Under the pieces are notes generated by a model. The model saw nothing but the letters and a program-made list of their open reading frames with translations. It was not told where the DNA came from and made no database searches. 53,126 nucleotides of DNA, taken from Chryseobacterium sp. Leaf394. Lineage in GTDB: Bacteria > Bacteroidota > Bacteroidia > Flavobacteriales > Weeksellaceae. The translations under genes were made by a program, and so were the position numbers. The stretch is taken from contig NZ_LMQH01000014.1 in NCBI RefSeq assembly GCF_001424105.1, positions 53,021 through 106,146 on the forward strand, given 5' to 3'. Shown piece by piece: positions 16,621-25,658 of this stretch (position 1 is the first letter of the stretch; every line of letters begins with the position of its first letter).

Positions 16621-17676
16621 ATGAACACATTTTCTGTAAAAGCTTTTGGAGCAGAATCCAAAGAAGCTGATCTTAAAGAAATGAATATCGAAAGAAGAGA
16701 AATTGCCGCCAATGATGTGGAAATTGAAATTCTTTACTGCGGAGTTTGCCACTCTGATTTACACACTGCAAGAAACGACTGGGGCGGAACAAAATATCCG
16801 TCTGTTCCGGGACACGAGATTGTAGGAAAAATTACAAAAGTAGGGTCTGACATTACTAAATTTCAGGTAGGTGATCTTGCCGGAGTTGGATGTATCGTAG
16901 ATTCATGCGGACATTGCGACAGCTGCAAACAGGATCTTGAGCAATATTGTGAAAACGGATTTACCGGAACCTACAACGGAAAAGATACGCATTTGGGAGG
17001 TCACACTTTTGGTGGCTATTCACAAAAAGTAGTTGTAGATGCTGGTCACGTTTTGAAAGTACCTGCCAATCTTGATCTGGCTGCAGTTGCACCGCTTCTT
17101 TGCGCAGGGATCACAACATGGTCGCCACTTAAGCACTGGAATGTTAGCGCAGGATCTAAAGTTGCCGTAATCGGTTTGGGAGGATTAGGCCACATGGCAA
17201 TTAAACTTGCAAAAGGTTTGGGTGCTGAGGTGACTTTATTCTCAAGAACGCCGGGTAAAATGGAAGATGCGAAAAAATTAGGTGCAGACCACGTGGTTAT
17301 TTCTACTGATGATTCACAAATGGCAACTGTACAGAGAAAATTTGATTTGATTATTGACACAGTTCCTTACGATCATGATGTCAATCCTTACATCACGACT
17401 TTGAATATCAACGGAACTTTGGTTTTGGTAGGATTTATCGGGAAAATGGAAGAGGCATTAGCTACACCACCAATGATTATGGGAAGAAGAGCAGTTGCAG
17501 GCTCAGTAATCGGTGGAATTGCCGAAACTCAGGAAATGCTTGACTTCTGTGGCGAACACAATATCGTTTCTGAAATTGAAATGATCAAAATGCAGGACAT
17601 CAACGAAGCATACGAAAGAATGCTGAAAAGCGACGTGAGATACCGTTTTGTGATTGATATGCAGTCTTTGTCTTAG
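16621..17676 (+). CDS. Zinc-dependent NAD(P)-linked alcohol dehydrogenase (YahK/cinnamyl type)
   Basis: A 351-residue medium-chain dehydrogenase/reductase that interconverts alcohols and aldehydes. The catalytic zinc site is C40-G-V-C-H44 with H65-E66 in VPGHEIVG. The structural zinc site has C96, C99, C102 and C110. The Rossmann motif GLGGLGH is at residues 185-191, and CAGITTWSPLKHW is typical of the YahK/CAD group, which usually prefers NADPH and aldehyde reduction. It is a single gene with its own terminator. Cytoplasmic; physiological substrate unknown. Confidence 0.94.
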   Translation: MNTFSVKAFGAESKEADLKEMNIERREIAANDVEIEILYCGVCHSDLHTARNDWGGTKYPSVPGHEIVGKITKVGSDITKFQVGDLAGVGCIVDSCGHCDSCKQDLEQYCENGFTGTYNGKDTHLGGHTFGGYSQKVVVDAGHVLKVPANLDLAAVAPLLCAGITTWSPLKHWNVSAGSKVAVIGLGGLGHMAIKLAKGLGAEVTLFSRTPGKMEDAKKLGADHVVISTDDSQMATVQRKFDLIIDTVPYDHDVNPYITTLNINGTLVLVGFIGKMEEALATPPMIMGRRAVAGSVIGGIAETQEMLDFCGEHNIVSEIEMIKMQDINEAYERMLKSDVRYRFVIDMQSLS

Positions 17677-17701
17677 AACTTATTCTGAATAGAATAAAAA
17701 T

Positions 17702-17736
17702 TTCGGCGGACCAAAAGGTTCGCCGAACTTGTTTTT
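17702..17736 (+). terminator. Alcohol dehydrogenase terminator
   Basis: An 11-bp stem (TTCGGCGGACC 17702-17712 with GGTTCGCCGAA 17717-17727, one G-T pair) around an AAAA loop, followed by a T-rich tail. Confidence 0.88.
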
Positions 17737-17808
17737 AGTGGCTACGTCAAAAAATATCTTTATTCTTACGACTTTTCATTATTTTCGTAAAAAAAAATTA
17801 AACTATTC

Positions 17809-18678
17809 ATGAAAAAACTGATTGTATTATTATTTGTACTATTTTCTATCTCTGCTTTCTCTCAGGAAGACGTTTACTTTGGAAAAAAGAAACTGGTAGC
17901 TGCAGAAGTCATTTTAGAAAATGGAGATATTAAAACCGGATATCTTCAGGATTTCCAAAGCAACCGTTTCTATAATGGGGATGTGGGATCCTTCAGCGGA
18001 ATTGAGAAAAATTTTAAATTTGAGGTAAAAGAATTTAAATTCAAAGAAGAATCAGGTTCTGCAATTCAGCTGATTAATATTTCTGATGTCAAAAGAATTG
18101 TACTTCTGAATAATGACGGTTCCGAAAGACTGGTTTATGACAAAATGAAACTGAAAACCATCAATTCCAACAATGAAGTTGTTGACCTCAAAAAAACAGT
18201 CATTCTCCCGCTGGAGCAGGAGGGAAAACTAAATCTTTACGGAATTACAGTTGTAGCTTACGGTCAGGCAAGTCCTTATTCCAGAGGTCCGGCGAACCAA
18301 TATCTGACAACGTTATTTATTCCTTATCTTAAAAGTTCCAACAGTGAATATGCTTATTTGCCTTTCGATATCAACAGAATGAATATTTTTAATTTAGGAA
18401 AGCTGGAAGGTAAATTTAAGAAAGCTTTAGAAGAAGCAACGAAAGAGTGTCCGGAGTTTCAGGAGAATATCGATGAAACAATGAAGGTTTTTGAAAAAAG
18501 TCAGAAAAAAGATCTGAAGCAGATGTATTATGACAAAGAAGCAAAGAAGAAGCAGATCCGAAAAGACGTTAAAAATAAAGCAGAAGAAAATTTTCTGCAA
18601 ATGAAAATTGATGCAGAATACGGAATGAAACCTTACCTGCAGCTGGTAGACGATTACAATAAGAAATGCAGTAAATAA
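17809..18678 (+). CDS. Secreted protein of unknown function, 289 aa
   Basis: A 289-residue protein with a clear signal peptide (residues 1-19, ending SAFSQ). The middle part is beta-rich (EVILENGDIKTGYLQDF, SDVKRIVLLNNDGSERLVYD). The last 90 residues are strongly helical and Lys/Glu-rich (KKDLKQMYYDKEAKKKQIRK), with single cysteines at KECPEF and at the C-terminal KKCSK that might pair. No family recognised. It stands alone between two terminators. Confidence 0.8.
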   Translation: MKKLIVLLFVLFSISAFSQEDVYFGKKKLVAAEVILENGDIKTGYLQDFQSNRFYNGDVGSFSGIEKNFKFEVKEFKFKEESGSAIQLINISDVKRIVLLNNDGSERLVYDKMKLKTINSNNEVVDLKKTVILPLEQEGKLNLYGITVVAYGQASPYSRGPANQYLTTLFIPYLKSSNSEYAYLPFDINRMNIFNLGKLEGKFKKALEEATKECPEFQENIDETMKVFEKSQKKDLKQMYYDKEAKKKQIRKDVKNKAEENFLQMKIDAEYGMKPYLQLVDDYNKKCSK

Positions 18679-18690
18679 ACTGCGGTACAG

Positions 18691-18716
18691 CCTTTGAAAA
18701 TTTCAGAGGTTTTTTT
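18691..18716 (+). terminator. Terminator after the 289-aa secreted protein
   Basis: Stem CCTTTGAA (18691-18698) with TTCAGAGG (18702-18709), one G-T pair, 3-nt loop, then seven Ts. Confidence 0.75.
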
Positions 18717-18792
18717 CTGCCAAAATTTCCACTCTTACTTAAAAATCTGCCAAAATATTTAAATCTGTCTCTTGGCATACAATTAGACAATT
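18717..18792 (+). promoter_or_regulatory. groES upstream region: direct repeats and a sigma-54-like element
   Basis: CTGCCAAAAT occurs twice, at 18717-18726 and 18747-18756, exactly 30 bp apart (about three helical turns). Downstream at 18772-18787 is TTGGCATACAATTAGA, which resembles a -24/-12 promoter (GG, ten bases, then GA where GC is expected). No exact TAnnTTTG box and no CIRCE element are visible. Interpretation as an activator-dependent heat-shock promoter is inference. Confidence 0.35.
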
Positions 18793-18826
18793 TCAACACA
18801 GAATTAATTAAAAAATCAAATATATT

Positions 18827-19105
18827 ATGTCAGTAAACTTTAAACCCTTAGCAGACAGAGTGCTTATCGAGCCTATCGCTGCAGAAACCAAAACAGCTTC
18901 AGGTATTATTATCCCGGATACGGCTAAAGAAAAACCACAGGAAGGTACAGTAGTAGCAGTGGGTCCAGGTAAAGTAGACGAGCCTACAACTGTAAAAGTA
19001 GGAGACAAAGTTCTTTATGGAAAATATTCAGGTTCTGAATTAAAATTGGAGGGAAAAGATTTCATCATCGCTAAGGAGTCTGATTTATTAGGAGTAATAG
19101 GTTAA
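18827..19105 (+). CDS. groES: Co-chaperonin GroES
   Basis: A 92-residue GroES that caps the GroEL chamber during ATP-driven protein folding. The sequence has the standard [17 protein letters not shown] opening, the mobile-loop region [14 protein letters not shown] and the [12 protein letters not shown] block, at normal length. It is the first gene of the groESL operon, but 549 bp containing another ORF and repeats separate it from groEL, where a short gap is usual. Confidence 0.98.
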   Translation: MSVNFKPLADRVLIEPIAAETKTASGIIIPDTAKEKPQEGTVVAVGPGKVDEPTTVKVGDKVLYGKYSGSELKLEGKDFIIAKESDLLGVIG

Positions 19106-19106
19106 G

Positions 19107-19137
19107 CTAATAGCTATTGGCTTATGGCAGATGGCCT
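19107..19137. repeat. AGC-rich quasi-palindromic repeat, left side of the inserted ORF
   Basis: AGCTAATAGCTATTGGCT and what follows is a run of AGC/GCT triplets spaced about 7 nt apart. By eye 18 of 31 positions match the reverse complement of the right-hand block near 19525-19557, and GCAGATGGC occurs in both blocks. Thus the two sides of the inserted ORF could pair. Confidence 0.55.
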
Positions 19138-19157
19138 TCCAGCGTTGAAAATAGACA

Positions 19158-19472
19158 ATGAGAGATTTTAAAAAATTTGAAGTTTGGCAACTGAGCCATA
19201 AATTAACTTTAAAAGTTTATAAGTCAAGCCAAGGCTTTCCTAAAGAAGAAATTTTTGGTGTAACTTCTCAAATCAGAAGATCTTTTGCTTCCATAGGATA
19301 CAACATTTCGGAAGGAAGCGGTAGATATTCAGATAAAGAATTTGCAAATTTCATTAACATCGCACTAGGATCATCCAACGAAGCCGAAAACCAACTAATA
19401 CTTTCTAAAGATCTGGAATATCTTTCAGAAGAAGATTTCCAAAACCTTTCAGAAGAATTAACTATACTTTAA
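19158..19472 (+). CDS. Four-helix-bundle protein (23S rRNA intervening-sequence family) inserted in groESL
   Basis: A 104-residue protein of the S23/TIGR02436 type. The hallmark blocks are FKKFEVWQLSHKLTLKVYK, IRRSFASIGYNISEGSGR, and FINIALGSSNEAENQLILSK. Family members are about 115-125 residues and occur inside 23S rRNA intervening sequences and at scattered genomic sites; their function is not established. Here the fourth helix is cut by TAA at 19470. The same frame continues after it for 13 codons (KKLVALWNRLNGN) to a TAG, so the gene may be truncated by one stop mutation. It lies inside the groES-groEL operon and is flanked by AGC-rich repeats. Confidence 0.85.
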   Translation: MRDFKKFEVWQLSHKLTLKVYKSSQGFPKEEIFGVTSQIRRSFASIGYNISEGSGRYSDKEFANFINIALGSSNEAENQLILSKDLEYLSEEDFQNLSEELTIL

Positions 19473-19511
19473 AAGAAGCTTGTCGCCCTTTGGAACAGGC
19501 TCAACGGAAAT

Positions 19512-21280
<1,769 letters not shown>

Positions 21281-21304
21281 TCATCACCGATGCTTTAAAT
21301 ATAT

Positions 21305-21336
21305 AAACCGTTCAGATTTTTTCTGGACGGTTTTTT
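21305..21336 (+). terminator. groEL terminator
   Basis: Stem AAACCGTTCAGA (21305-21316) with TCTGGACGGTTT (21322-21333), one G-T pair, short T loop and a T-run. A near-copy is found at 22239-22269. Confidence 0.88.
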
Positions 21337-21394
21337 ACGCACATAAATCAAAGTAAATAAAATTAATTTATAACTATAAAATTTAATCAAAACA

Positions 21395-21901
21395 ATGGGA
21401 ATTGAAATTATATCTGCACTATTAGCTTCTTTTCTTGGAGCTTTATTTCCTATTTTAAAAAAGATCATAGAAAAATATTTAAAAACATTAAATGAGAATG
21501 AAAAAAAGTATTCCCTTAATAAATTTCTATCAAAGTTTTTTGAAGTTGAAATAAATGAAAAATCGTATAAACAGAGGTTCAGTGAAACTATCTCAACTTT
21601 AGATAAAGCATTTTTGGAGGTAGAAAAAGCAACAAATGAGTTTAATGAATTAATGAAAGAAAAGCAAAGAGGAATAGAATTTTTAGAACAAAGGCTCGAA
21701 ACTCTTTCTGGAGAAGAACAACAATTAAAAGAAAAAGTAGAAACGCTTCAAAAAGTTCCAATTGAAGCAGTTCCATATTTTGAAGAGATGATGTCGAGAG
21801 GTGAAAAAAGAAGCGAATACAGAGACTATATTCTATTTGTATCAGGAATCACAGTCTCAATAATTATAACCCTAATATTAAAATTTTATTTCCACATTTA
21901 A
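21395..21901 (+). CDS. Membrane-anchored coiled-coil protein, unknown function
   Basis: A 168-residue protein. Residues 3-21 form an N-terminal hydrophobic segment (IEIISALLASFLGALFPI). Residues about 60-125 are a Glu/Lys-rich coiled coil (LEQRLETLSGEEQQLKEKVE). Residues about 145-165 form a C-terminal membrane helix (ILFVSGITVSIIITLILKF). I do not recognise a family. The DNA is visibly richer in A/T than groEL or the downstream core genes, with AAA/ATA/AAT codons, which suggests an acquired gene. It starts an accessory stretch between two near-identical terminators. Confidence 0.65.
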   Translation: MGIEIISALLASFLGALFPILKKIIEKYLKTLNENEKKYSLNKFLSKFFEVEINEKSYKQRFSETISTLDKAFLEVEKATNEFNELMKEKQRGIEFLEQRLETLSGEEQQLKEKVETLQKVPIEAVPYFEEMMSRGEKRSEYRDYILFVSGITVSIIITLILKFYFHI

Positions 21902-21916
21902 ATGATTACTAAATAA

Positions 21917-22186
21917 GATTTTTTAGGAATATGGTACAATGATAATCATAAATTGACAATTACAAACGACAATGTTCAATTAGATACAAATATTGAAACC
22001 GAGCATAAGCCATTCTATACACATTGCATATTACATGAAAAAAATGAATTTACGATTATAGAAAAAAACAATATCCAACTTTCTGCAAGTATCGTTATAA
22101 TGAACACATCGGATATGAGTAAAAAGATAACAATAATTTTAAATTTCAGTGGAATCATATTCATTAAACTGACAAAATATAAATAA
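21917..22186 (+). pseudogene. Gene remnant or TTG-start small protein
   Basis: From the stop at 21914-21916 to the TAA at 22184-22186 the frame reads DFLGIWYNDNHKLTITNDN and on to SGIIFIKLTKYK. There is no ATG in its first part; the only possible early start is TTG at 21953 (77 aa). The opening looks like the inside of a lipocalin-like beta-barrel domain (G-x-WY...), so it is probably the 3' part of a broken gene. It has the same AT-rich base use as its neighbours. Family uncertain. Confidence 0.4.
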
Positions 22187-22238
22187 TAGAATATCTCCCA
22201 ACGCCGATGTAATTGTCACGCTTGTACTCACAAATGTA

Positions 22239-22269
22239 AAACCGTTCAGATTTTCTGGGCGGTTTTTTT
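22239..22269 (+). terminator. Second copy of the groEL-type terminator
   Basis: Stem AAACCGTTCAGA (22239-22250) with TCTGGGCGGTTT (22254-22265), two G-T pairs, then a T-run. The left arm is identical over 12 bases to that of the groEL terminator 0.9 kb upstream. Confidence 0.8.
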
Positions 22270-22443
22270 GTGAAATCTTATTATAAAATAGAAAGTATTT
22301 TTAATGATTAAATATAATATCTTTGAGAAAAATAAAGCGAAACAAACATTTGCCAATCTCCCTAATTTCAGGTGGATATGCGAAGGTGTGATTTGCGTAT
22401 ATACAAGTTAGAAAAAATTTAGATAAATTAAATACCGTAATAC

Positions 22444-23292
22444 ATGTGGACAATAATTATAATATTAGTAGCAATTTTTATTATATGGGTTTTCATAAGT
22501 AATAATAATGACAATGAAAAGATTCGTAATTTAAACAATAATAATGGCGGTCTAAGAAAGCAATTTCCAAATTTTACTAAATTTATTGAAGAAGATTTAA
22601 ACATGATTATTAAGTATGACGATGGAAGAAATATTTGTTATAAAAAATCAGAAATTTTGGGAGAATTAAATATTGGATTGAAACTTGAATTTGATAATAC
22701 AAAAGTGATTTATTCTAAATTTATTAGAAACGATGGTACAACTCAAATTGGAAAAAATGTAACATATCCTTTTACTAACGAAATGAGTCTCATTGAAAAA
22801 TGTATCAACACCAGTATACAAGATTTAAATATTATAGCTGAAAAACAAACTAGTTATGATAATGTGAAGGATAATGTTACAGATTCTCAGAAAGAAAAAT
22901 ATTTAAAACATTGGTTAGAAGTAATTTGTAATACGGATAAAGAAGATGGATTGCACTATCATGCTTTATATCTTTATAAATTAGACGATATTAATCCAAT
23001 TATTATGGAAGCAAACCTTATCTATAAAAGGAGAGGTAATCATCCGAATAACCTAGAGTCTCCCTCAATGAATAAAATTTCCAAAGTAAGTTTTATTTAT
23101 GATGATTTTTTTATTTCAGCTTACCCTGATGTTTATTTATGGTCACAGAATAAAAAAAATTCGGTAAGAGCATTTAGTTTAAAAAAAACTAATGGAGTTT
23201 ATCTTGAGAACACACTTAGTTTAATGGAATTTTATAGAGATCTTATTGACCAATACAAAGAAGAAGGTAACTCTCTTGAATGTAGTAAATAA
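22444..23292 (+). CDS. Membrane-anchored protein of unknown function, 282 aa
   Basis: A 282-residue protein with one N-terminal membrane helix (residues 2-19, TIIIILVAIFIIWVFIS) and a soluble Asn/Lys-rich remainder that probably faces the cytoplasm. Visible blocks are HWLEVICNTDKEDGLHYHAL and SAYPDVYLWSQNKKNSVRAF. I do not recognise a domain. The DNA is very AT-rich, clearly different from groEL upstream and the Kelch gene downstream, suggesting recent acquisition. The ATG at 22444 is the only start consistent with the membrane anchor. A sequence CGGCTAACATTGTATTGGCA follows the stop codon. Confidence 0.6.
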   Translation: MWTIIIILVAIFIIWVFISNNNDNEKIRNLNNNNGGLRKQFPNFTKFIEEDLNMIIKYDDGRNICYKKSEILGELNIGLKLEFDNTKVIYSKFIRNDGTTQIGKNVTYPFTNEMSLIEKCINTSIQDLNIIAEKQTSYDNVKDNVTDSQKEKYLKHWLEVICNTDKEDGLHYHALYLYKLDDINPIIMEANLIYKRRGNHPNNLESPSMNKISKVSFIYDDFFISAYPDVYLWSQNKKNSVRAFSLKKTNGVYLENTLSLMEFYRDLIDQYKEEGNSLECSK

Positions 23293-23376
23293 AAAAACTT
23301 CGGCTAACATTGTATTGGCACTTTTCCGCTGCTCAATGTCTCCCGACTTTGAGCAATAAAACACAAAAAAACCGAT

Positions 23377-23399
23377 GTCGCGGATTTGTAATCCGCCAC
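23377..23399. repeat. Short palindromic repeat, copy 1 (GTCGCGGATT-TGT-AATCCGCCAC)
   Basis: Inverted arms of 10 bp with one mismatch and a TGT loop. With its flank (CGATGTCGCGGATTTG) it is almost identical to the copy at 24488-24510 and in the same orientation. It sits just upstream of the Kelch gene. Confidence 0.7.
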
Positions 23400-23461
23400 T
23401 TTTCCCTATATTTAAAATATTTCTCTACACAGAAAATCAATTAAAGCAAACCTCAACGTCA

Positions 23462-24391
23462 TTGAAAACAAAATTATTCCTCCTTTCACTTTTCGGTTTG
23501 TGTTTAGCCAATGCACAGACCTTAAATTTTAAACATCTCGCGGATATGTCTATGCGCAGAGGAGCTGTAACCAGTGCCATTGCAGGTAACAACATCTATG
23601 TGAGCAATGGGTATAAAGATGTGGATGGCAATGCTACTATTATTGAGAAATACAGTATTAAAAATAACCGTTGGAGTATAATCAACTCTAGTCTGATTCC
23701 TAAAAGATTTGCCAATTCGGAGACTTACGGTAATAAAATTTATATTTTTAACGGTTGGGGAAACAGTCATCTTGAAATTATAGACCTTGAAACTCATCAA
23801 AAAACGAAAGGAGCTGTTAACCGTGCCTACACCGGAAATGCTGGTTCTGCCATCTATAATGGAAAAATATACACGTTCGGAGGAAGTGGGCTAAACAATG
23901 CCGCCACCACAGTATTTTCTGACAGGTTTCAGTATTATGACATTGCTTCAGACACATGGCACACTTTACCGAATATGCCGACCGCCAGAGAAGCAAGGGG
24001 CAAAATTGTGAATGATAAGCTCTATGTTATCGGTGGTTTTAACGGTACATCATCACGCTTGGTCAATGTGTATGACCTCAAAAAAAATCTTTGGACTGAT
24101 CAATATACGATGCCTGCTGCGATATCTGGTCATTCATTAGCGGTATCCGGTAATAAGATTTTTATTGCCGGCGGTTATAATAATCAAAATTTCCTGGCCT
24201 ATTTTGATACAGAAACCAATAAGTTGCATAGGTTATCATCCAATGATATGATTCCCAGACGACATGCTGCTGCTGAGATATATAATGATAAATTATACAT
24301 CATCGGCGGAAGTACAGCCTCCTCAACCAAATCAGCTATTAAAAGCATTCAGGTTGCGGATCTTAGTGATGAAGTGCTTTCTGGTAAATAA
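23462..24391 (+). CDS. Secreted Kelch-repeat beta-propeller protein
   Basis: A 309-residue protein if started at TTG 23462, which gives a proper signal peptide (KTKLFLLSLFGLCLANAQ). The frame stays open to an ATG at 23375, but that codon lies inside the palindromic repeat and the extra residues would spoil the signal peptide. Six Kelch-type blades can be seen: NNIYVSNGYKD, NKIYIFNGWG, GKIYTFGGSG, DKLYVIGGFNG, NKIFIAGGYN and DKLYIIGGS. Such propellers usually bind proteins or sugars. There is no T9SS tail and no lipobox. It is flanked on both sides by the same palindromic repeat. Partner unknown. Confidence 0.85.
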   Translation: MKTKLFLLSLFGLCLANAQTLNFKHLADMSMRRGAVTSAIAGNNIYVSNGYKDVDGNATIIEKYSIKNNRWSIINSSLIPKRFANSETYGNKIYIFNGWGNSHLEIIDLETHQKTKGAVNRAYTGNAGSAIYNGKIYTFGGSGLNNAATTVFSDRFQYYDIASDTWHTLPNMPTAREARGKIVNDKLYVIGGFNGTSSRLVNVYDLKKNLWTDQYTMPAAISGHSLAVSGNKIFIAGGYNNQNFLAYFDTETNKLHRLSSNDMIPRRHAAAEIYNDKLYIIGGSTASSTKSAIKSIQVADLSDEVLSGK

Positions 24392-24441
24392 ATCAATGAT
24401 GATGTATTGAAATTTGGAATGCGAGGAATGCAATTGTAACG

Positions 24442-24466
24442 TCATTGCGAGGTACGAAGCAATCTT
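24442..24466. repeat. Intergenic repeat TCATTGCGAGG...GAAGCAATC
   Basis: ATTGCGAGGTACGAAGCAAT has inverted ends ATTGC/GCAAT. This is a short repeat I recall from many bacterial intergenic regions, including Bacteroidetes. It lies 20 nt before copy 2 of the palindromic repeat. Confidence 0.55.
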
Positions 24467-24487
24467 ATCTTAATAACAAACCACGAT

Positions 24488-24510
24488 GTCGCGGATTTGC
24501 AATCCGTGAC
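24488..24510. repeat. Short palindromic repeat, copy 2 (GTCGCGGATT-TGC-AATCCGTGAC)
   Basis: A 10-bp inverted repeat with one G-T pair and a TGC loop, followed by five Ts, so it could double as a terminator for the Kelch gene. It is a direct copy of the element at 23377-23399, 1.1 kb upstream. Confidence 0.7.
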
Positions 24511-24590
24511 TTTTTATCGCTCACATTCATAGCAACTTCATACTATTTAAATTATAAACGAAAAAAACAAAATCCCATTCCAATTATGAT

Positions 24591-24598
24591 TAAATTTG
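24591..24598 (+). promoter_or_regulatory. -7 box TAAATTTG for the Pr6Pr gene
   Basis: Exact TAnnTTTG match 29 nt before the ATG at 24628. No clear -33 box. Confidence 0.45.
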
Positions 24599-24627
24599 AA
24601 ATGCACTAAATTAATAATCATCAAAAT

Positions 24628-25236
24628 ATGAAAGCAAAAACCCATACAATTTTCGCTGCATTGCTTGCTTTGGTGACGTGGTTTTGCGTCATTCTTCAGT
24701 TTTATATTTCGACAGATACTTTCGCCAATGTCATCAGCTATTTTACGATTTTGTGTAATTCTTTAATAGCGGTAAGCCTTACGTTTTCTGCTTTCTTCCC
24801 GAAAACTCAGTTAGGTCAATTTTTTTCAAGGCTGTCTGTAAAAACGGCGGTTGCACTGTACATATTCATTGTGTTTATTGTTTACAACACGGTTTTGAGA
24901 GGGATCTGGAAACCTACAGGATGGCAGTTGTTTTTAGATAATATGCTTCATGTTGCGATTCCGGTTCTGTATATTCTGTACTGGCTCTTTCTGGTTACAA
25001 AAACTAAGCTGAGCTGGAAAAACGGATTGTACTGGTTGATCTTTCCTTTGTCATATCTGATTTATTCATTGGTTCGGGGCTCAGTAACCAATTGGTATCC
25101 ATATCCATTCCTCAATGTTACAGAACTCGGTTTGGGGAAAGTGCTGGTGAACAGTTTAATAATGCTTTTAGTGTTTTTAGCAAGCGGATCTGTATTGATT
25201 GCAGTTAATAATAAGTTTGAAAAGGAAGTAGACTGA
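24628..25236 (+). CDS. Pr6Pr family six-helix membrane protein
   Basis: A 202-residue protein with six membrane helices. Charged or polar signature blocks include SYFTILCNSLIAVSL, VYNTVLRGIWKPTGWQLFLD and YSLVRGSVTNWYPYPFL, which match the Pr6Pr family of integral membrane proteins. No function is established for this family. It has its own -7 box and is followed 28 nt later by a small unknown gene on the same strand, possibly co-transcribed. Confidence 0.82.
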   Translation: MKAKTHTIFAALLALVTWFCVILQFYISTDTFANVISYFTILCNSLIAVSLTFSAFFPKTQLGQFFSRLSVKTAVALYIFIVFIVYNTVLRGIWKPTGWQLFLDNMLHVAIPVLYILYWLFLVTKTKLSWKNGLYWLIFPLSYLIYSLVRGSVTNWYPYPFLNVTELGLGKVLVNSLIMLLVFLASGSVLIAVNNKFEKEVD

Positions 25237-25264
25237 AAAATAGGTTTAATTAAAAATAATCAGA

Positions 25265-25531
25265 ATGCCCAAAAAAGATTTAGAAAAATACATCAGAGAC
25301 ACCGCAACTCCGAAAGATTATTCGGACAGCAAATATCTGGTTTATGTGGAATTGTATAAAAGGGATAAAAAAGTAAAGAAAATCATTTCAGAACACTGTA
25401 AAGTTATCAGGAAACTTAATTCCGGTTATCTATGTGAAGCTCATATGCAGGCAGTACCGGAAATTGTAAGATCTTTAGCATTAGAAAATCATGCGGTTTA
25501 TCAGGTGGTGAGGTTGGCGAAAAGTGCTTAG
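25265..25531 (+). CDS. Small hypothetical protein, 88 aa
   Basis: An 88-residue basic soluble protein (MPKKDLEKYIRDTATPKDYS at its start). Two cysteines (SEHCKVI and GYLCEAH) and an alternating pattern suggest a small alpha/beta domain. I do not recognise a family. It is probably co-transcribed with the Pr6Pr gene just upstream (28-nt gap). The DNA composition is like the core genes. Confidence 0.6.
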   Translation: MPKKDLEKYIRDTATPKDYSDSKYLVYVELYKRDKKVKKIISEHCKVIRKLNSGYLCEAHMQAVPEIVRSLALENHAVYQVVRLAKSA

Positions 25532-25658
25532 AAAACAGCGGAGCACATTTCTTAAATTTATTTATTTTTACAATAAGGAATTGATTTACAGTCGAACCAA
25601 AAATGAGTATTTAAATTTAAACTTAGGCTTTATTTAATTTACATTTAAATCTTTAAAA

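Noticed and set aside
18717..18826. CIRCE element upstream of groES
   Set aside because: No TTAGCACTC-N9-GAGTGCTAA inverted repeat is present.
23375..23461. ATG start for the Kelch protein at 23375
   Set aside because: The ATG is inside a palindromic repeat and would bury the signal peptide. TTG 23462 restores a normal one.
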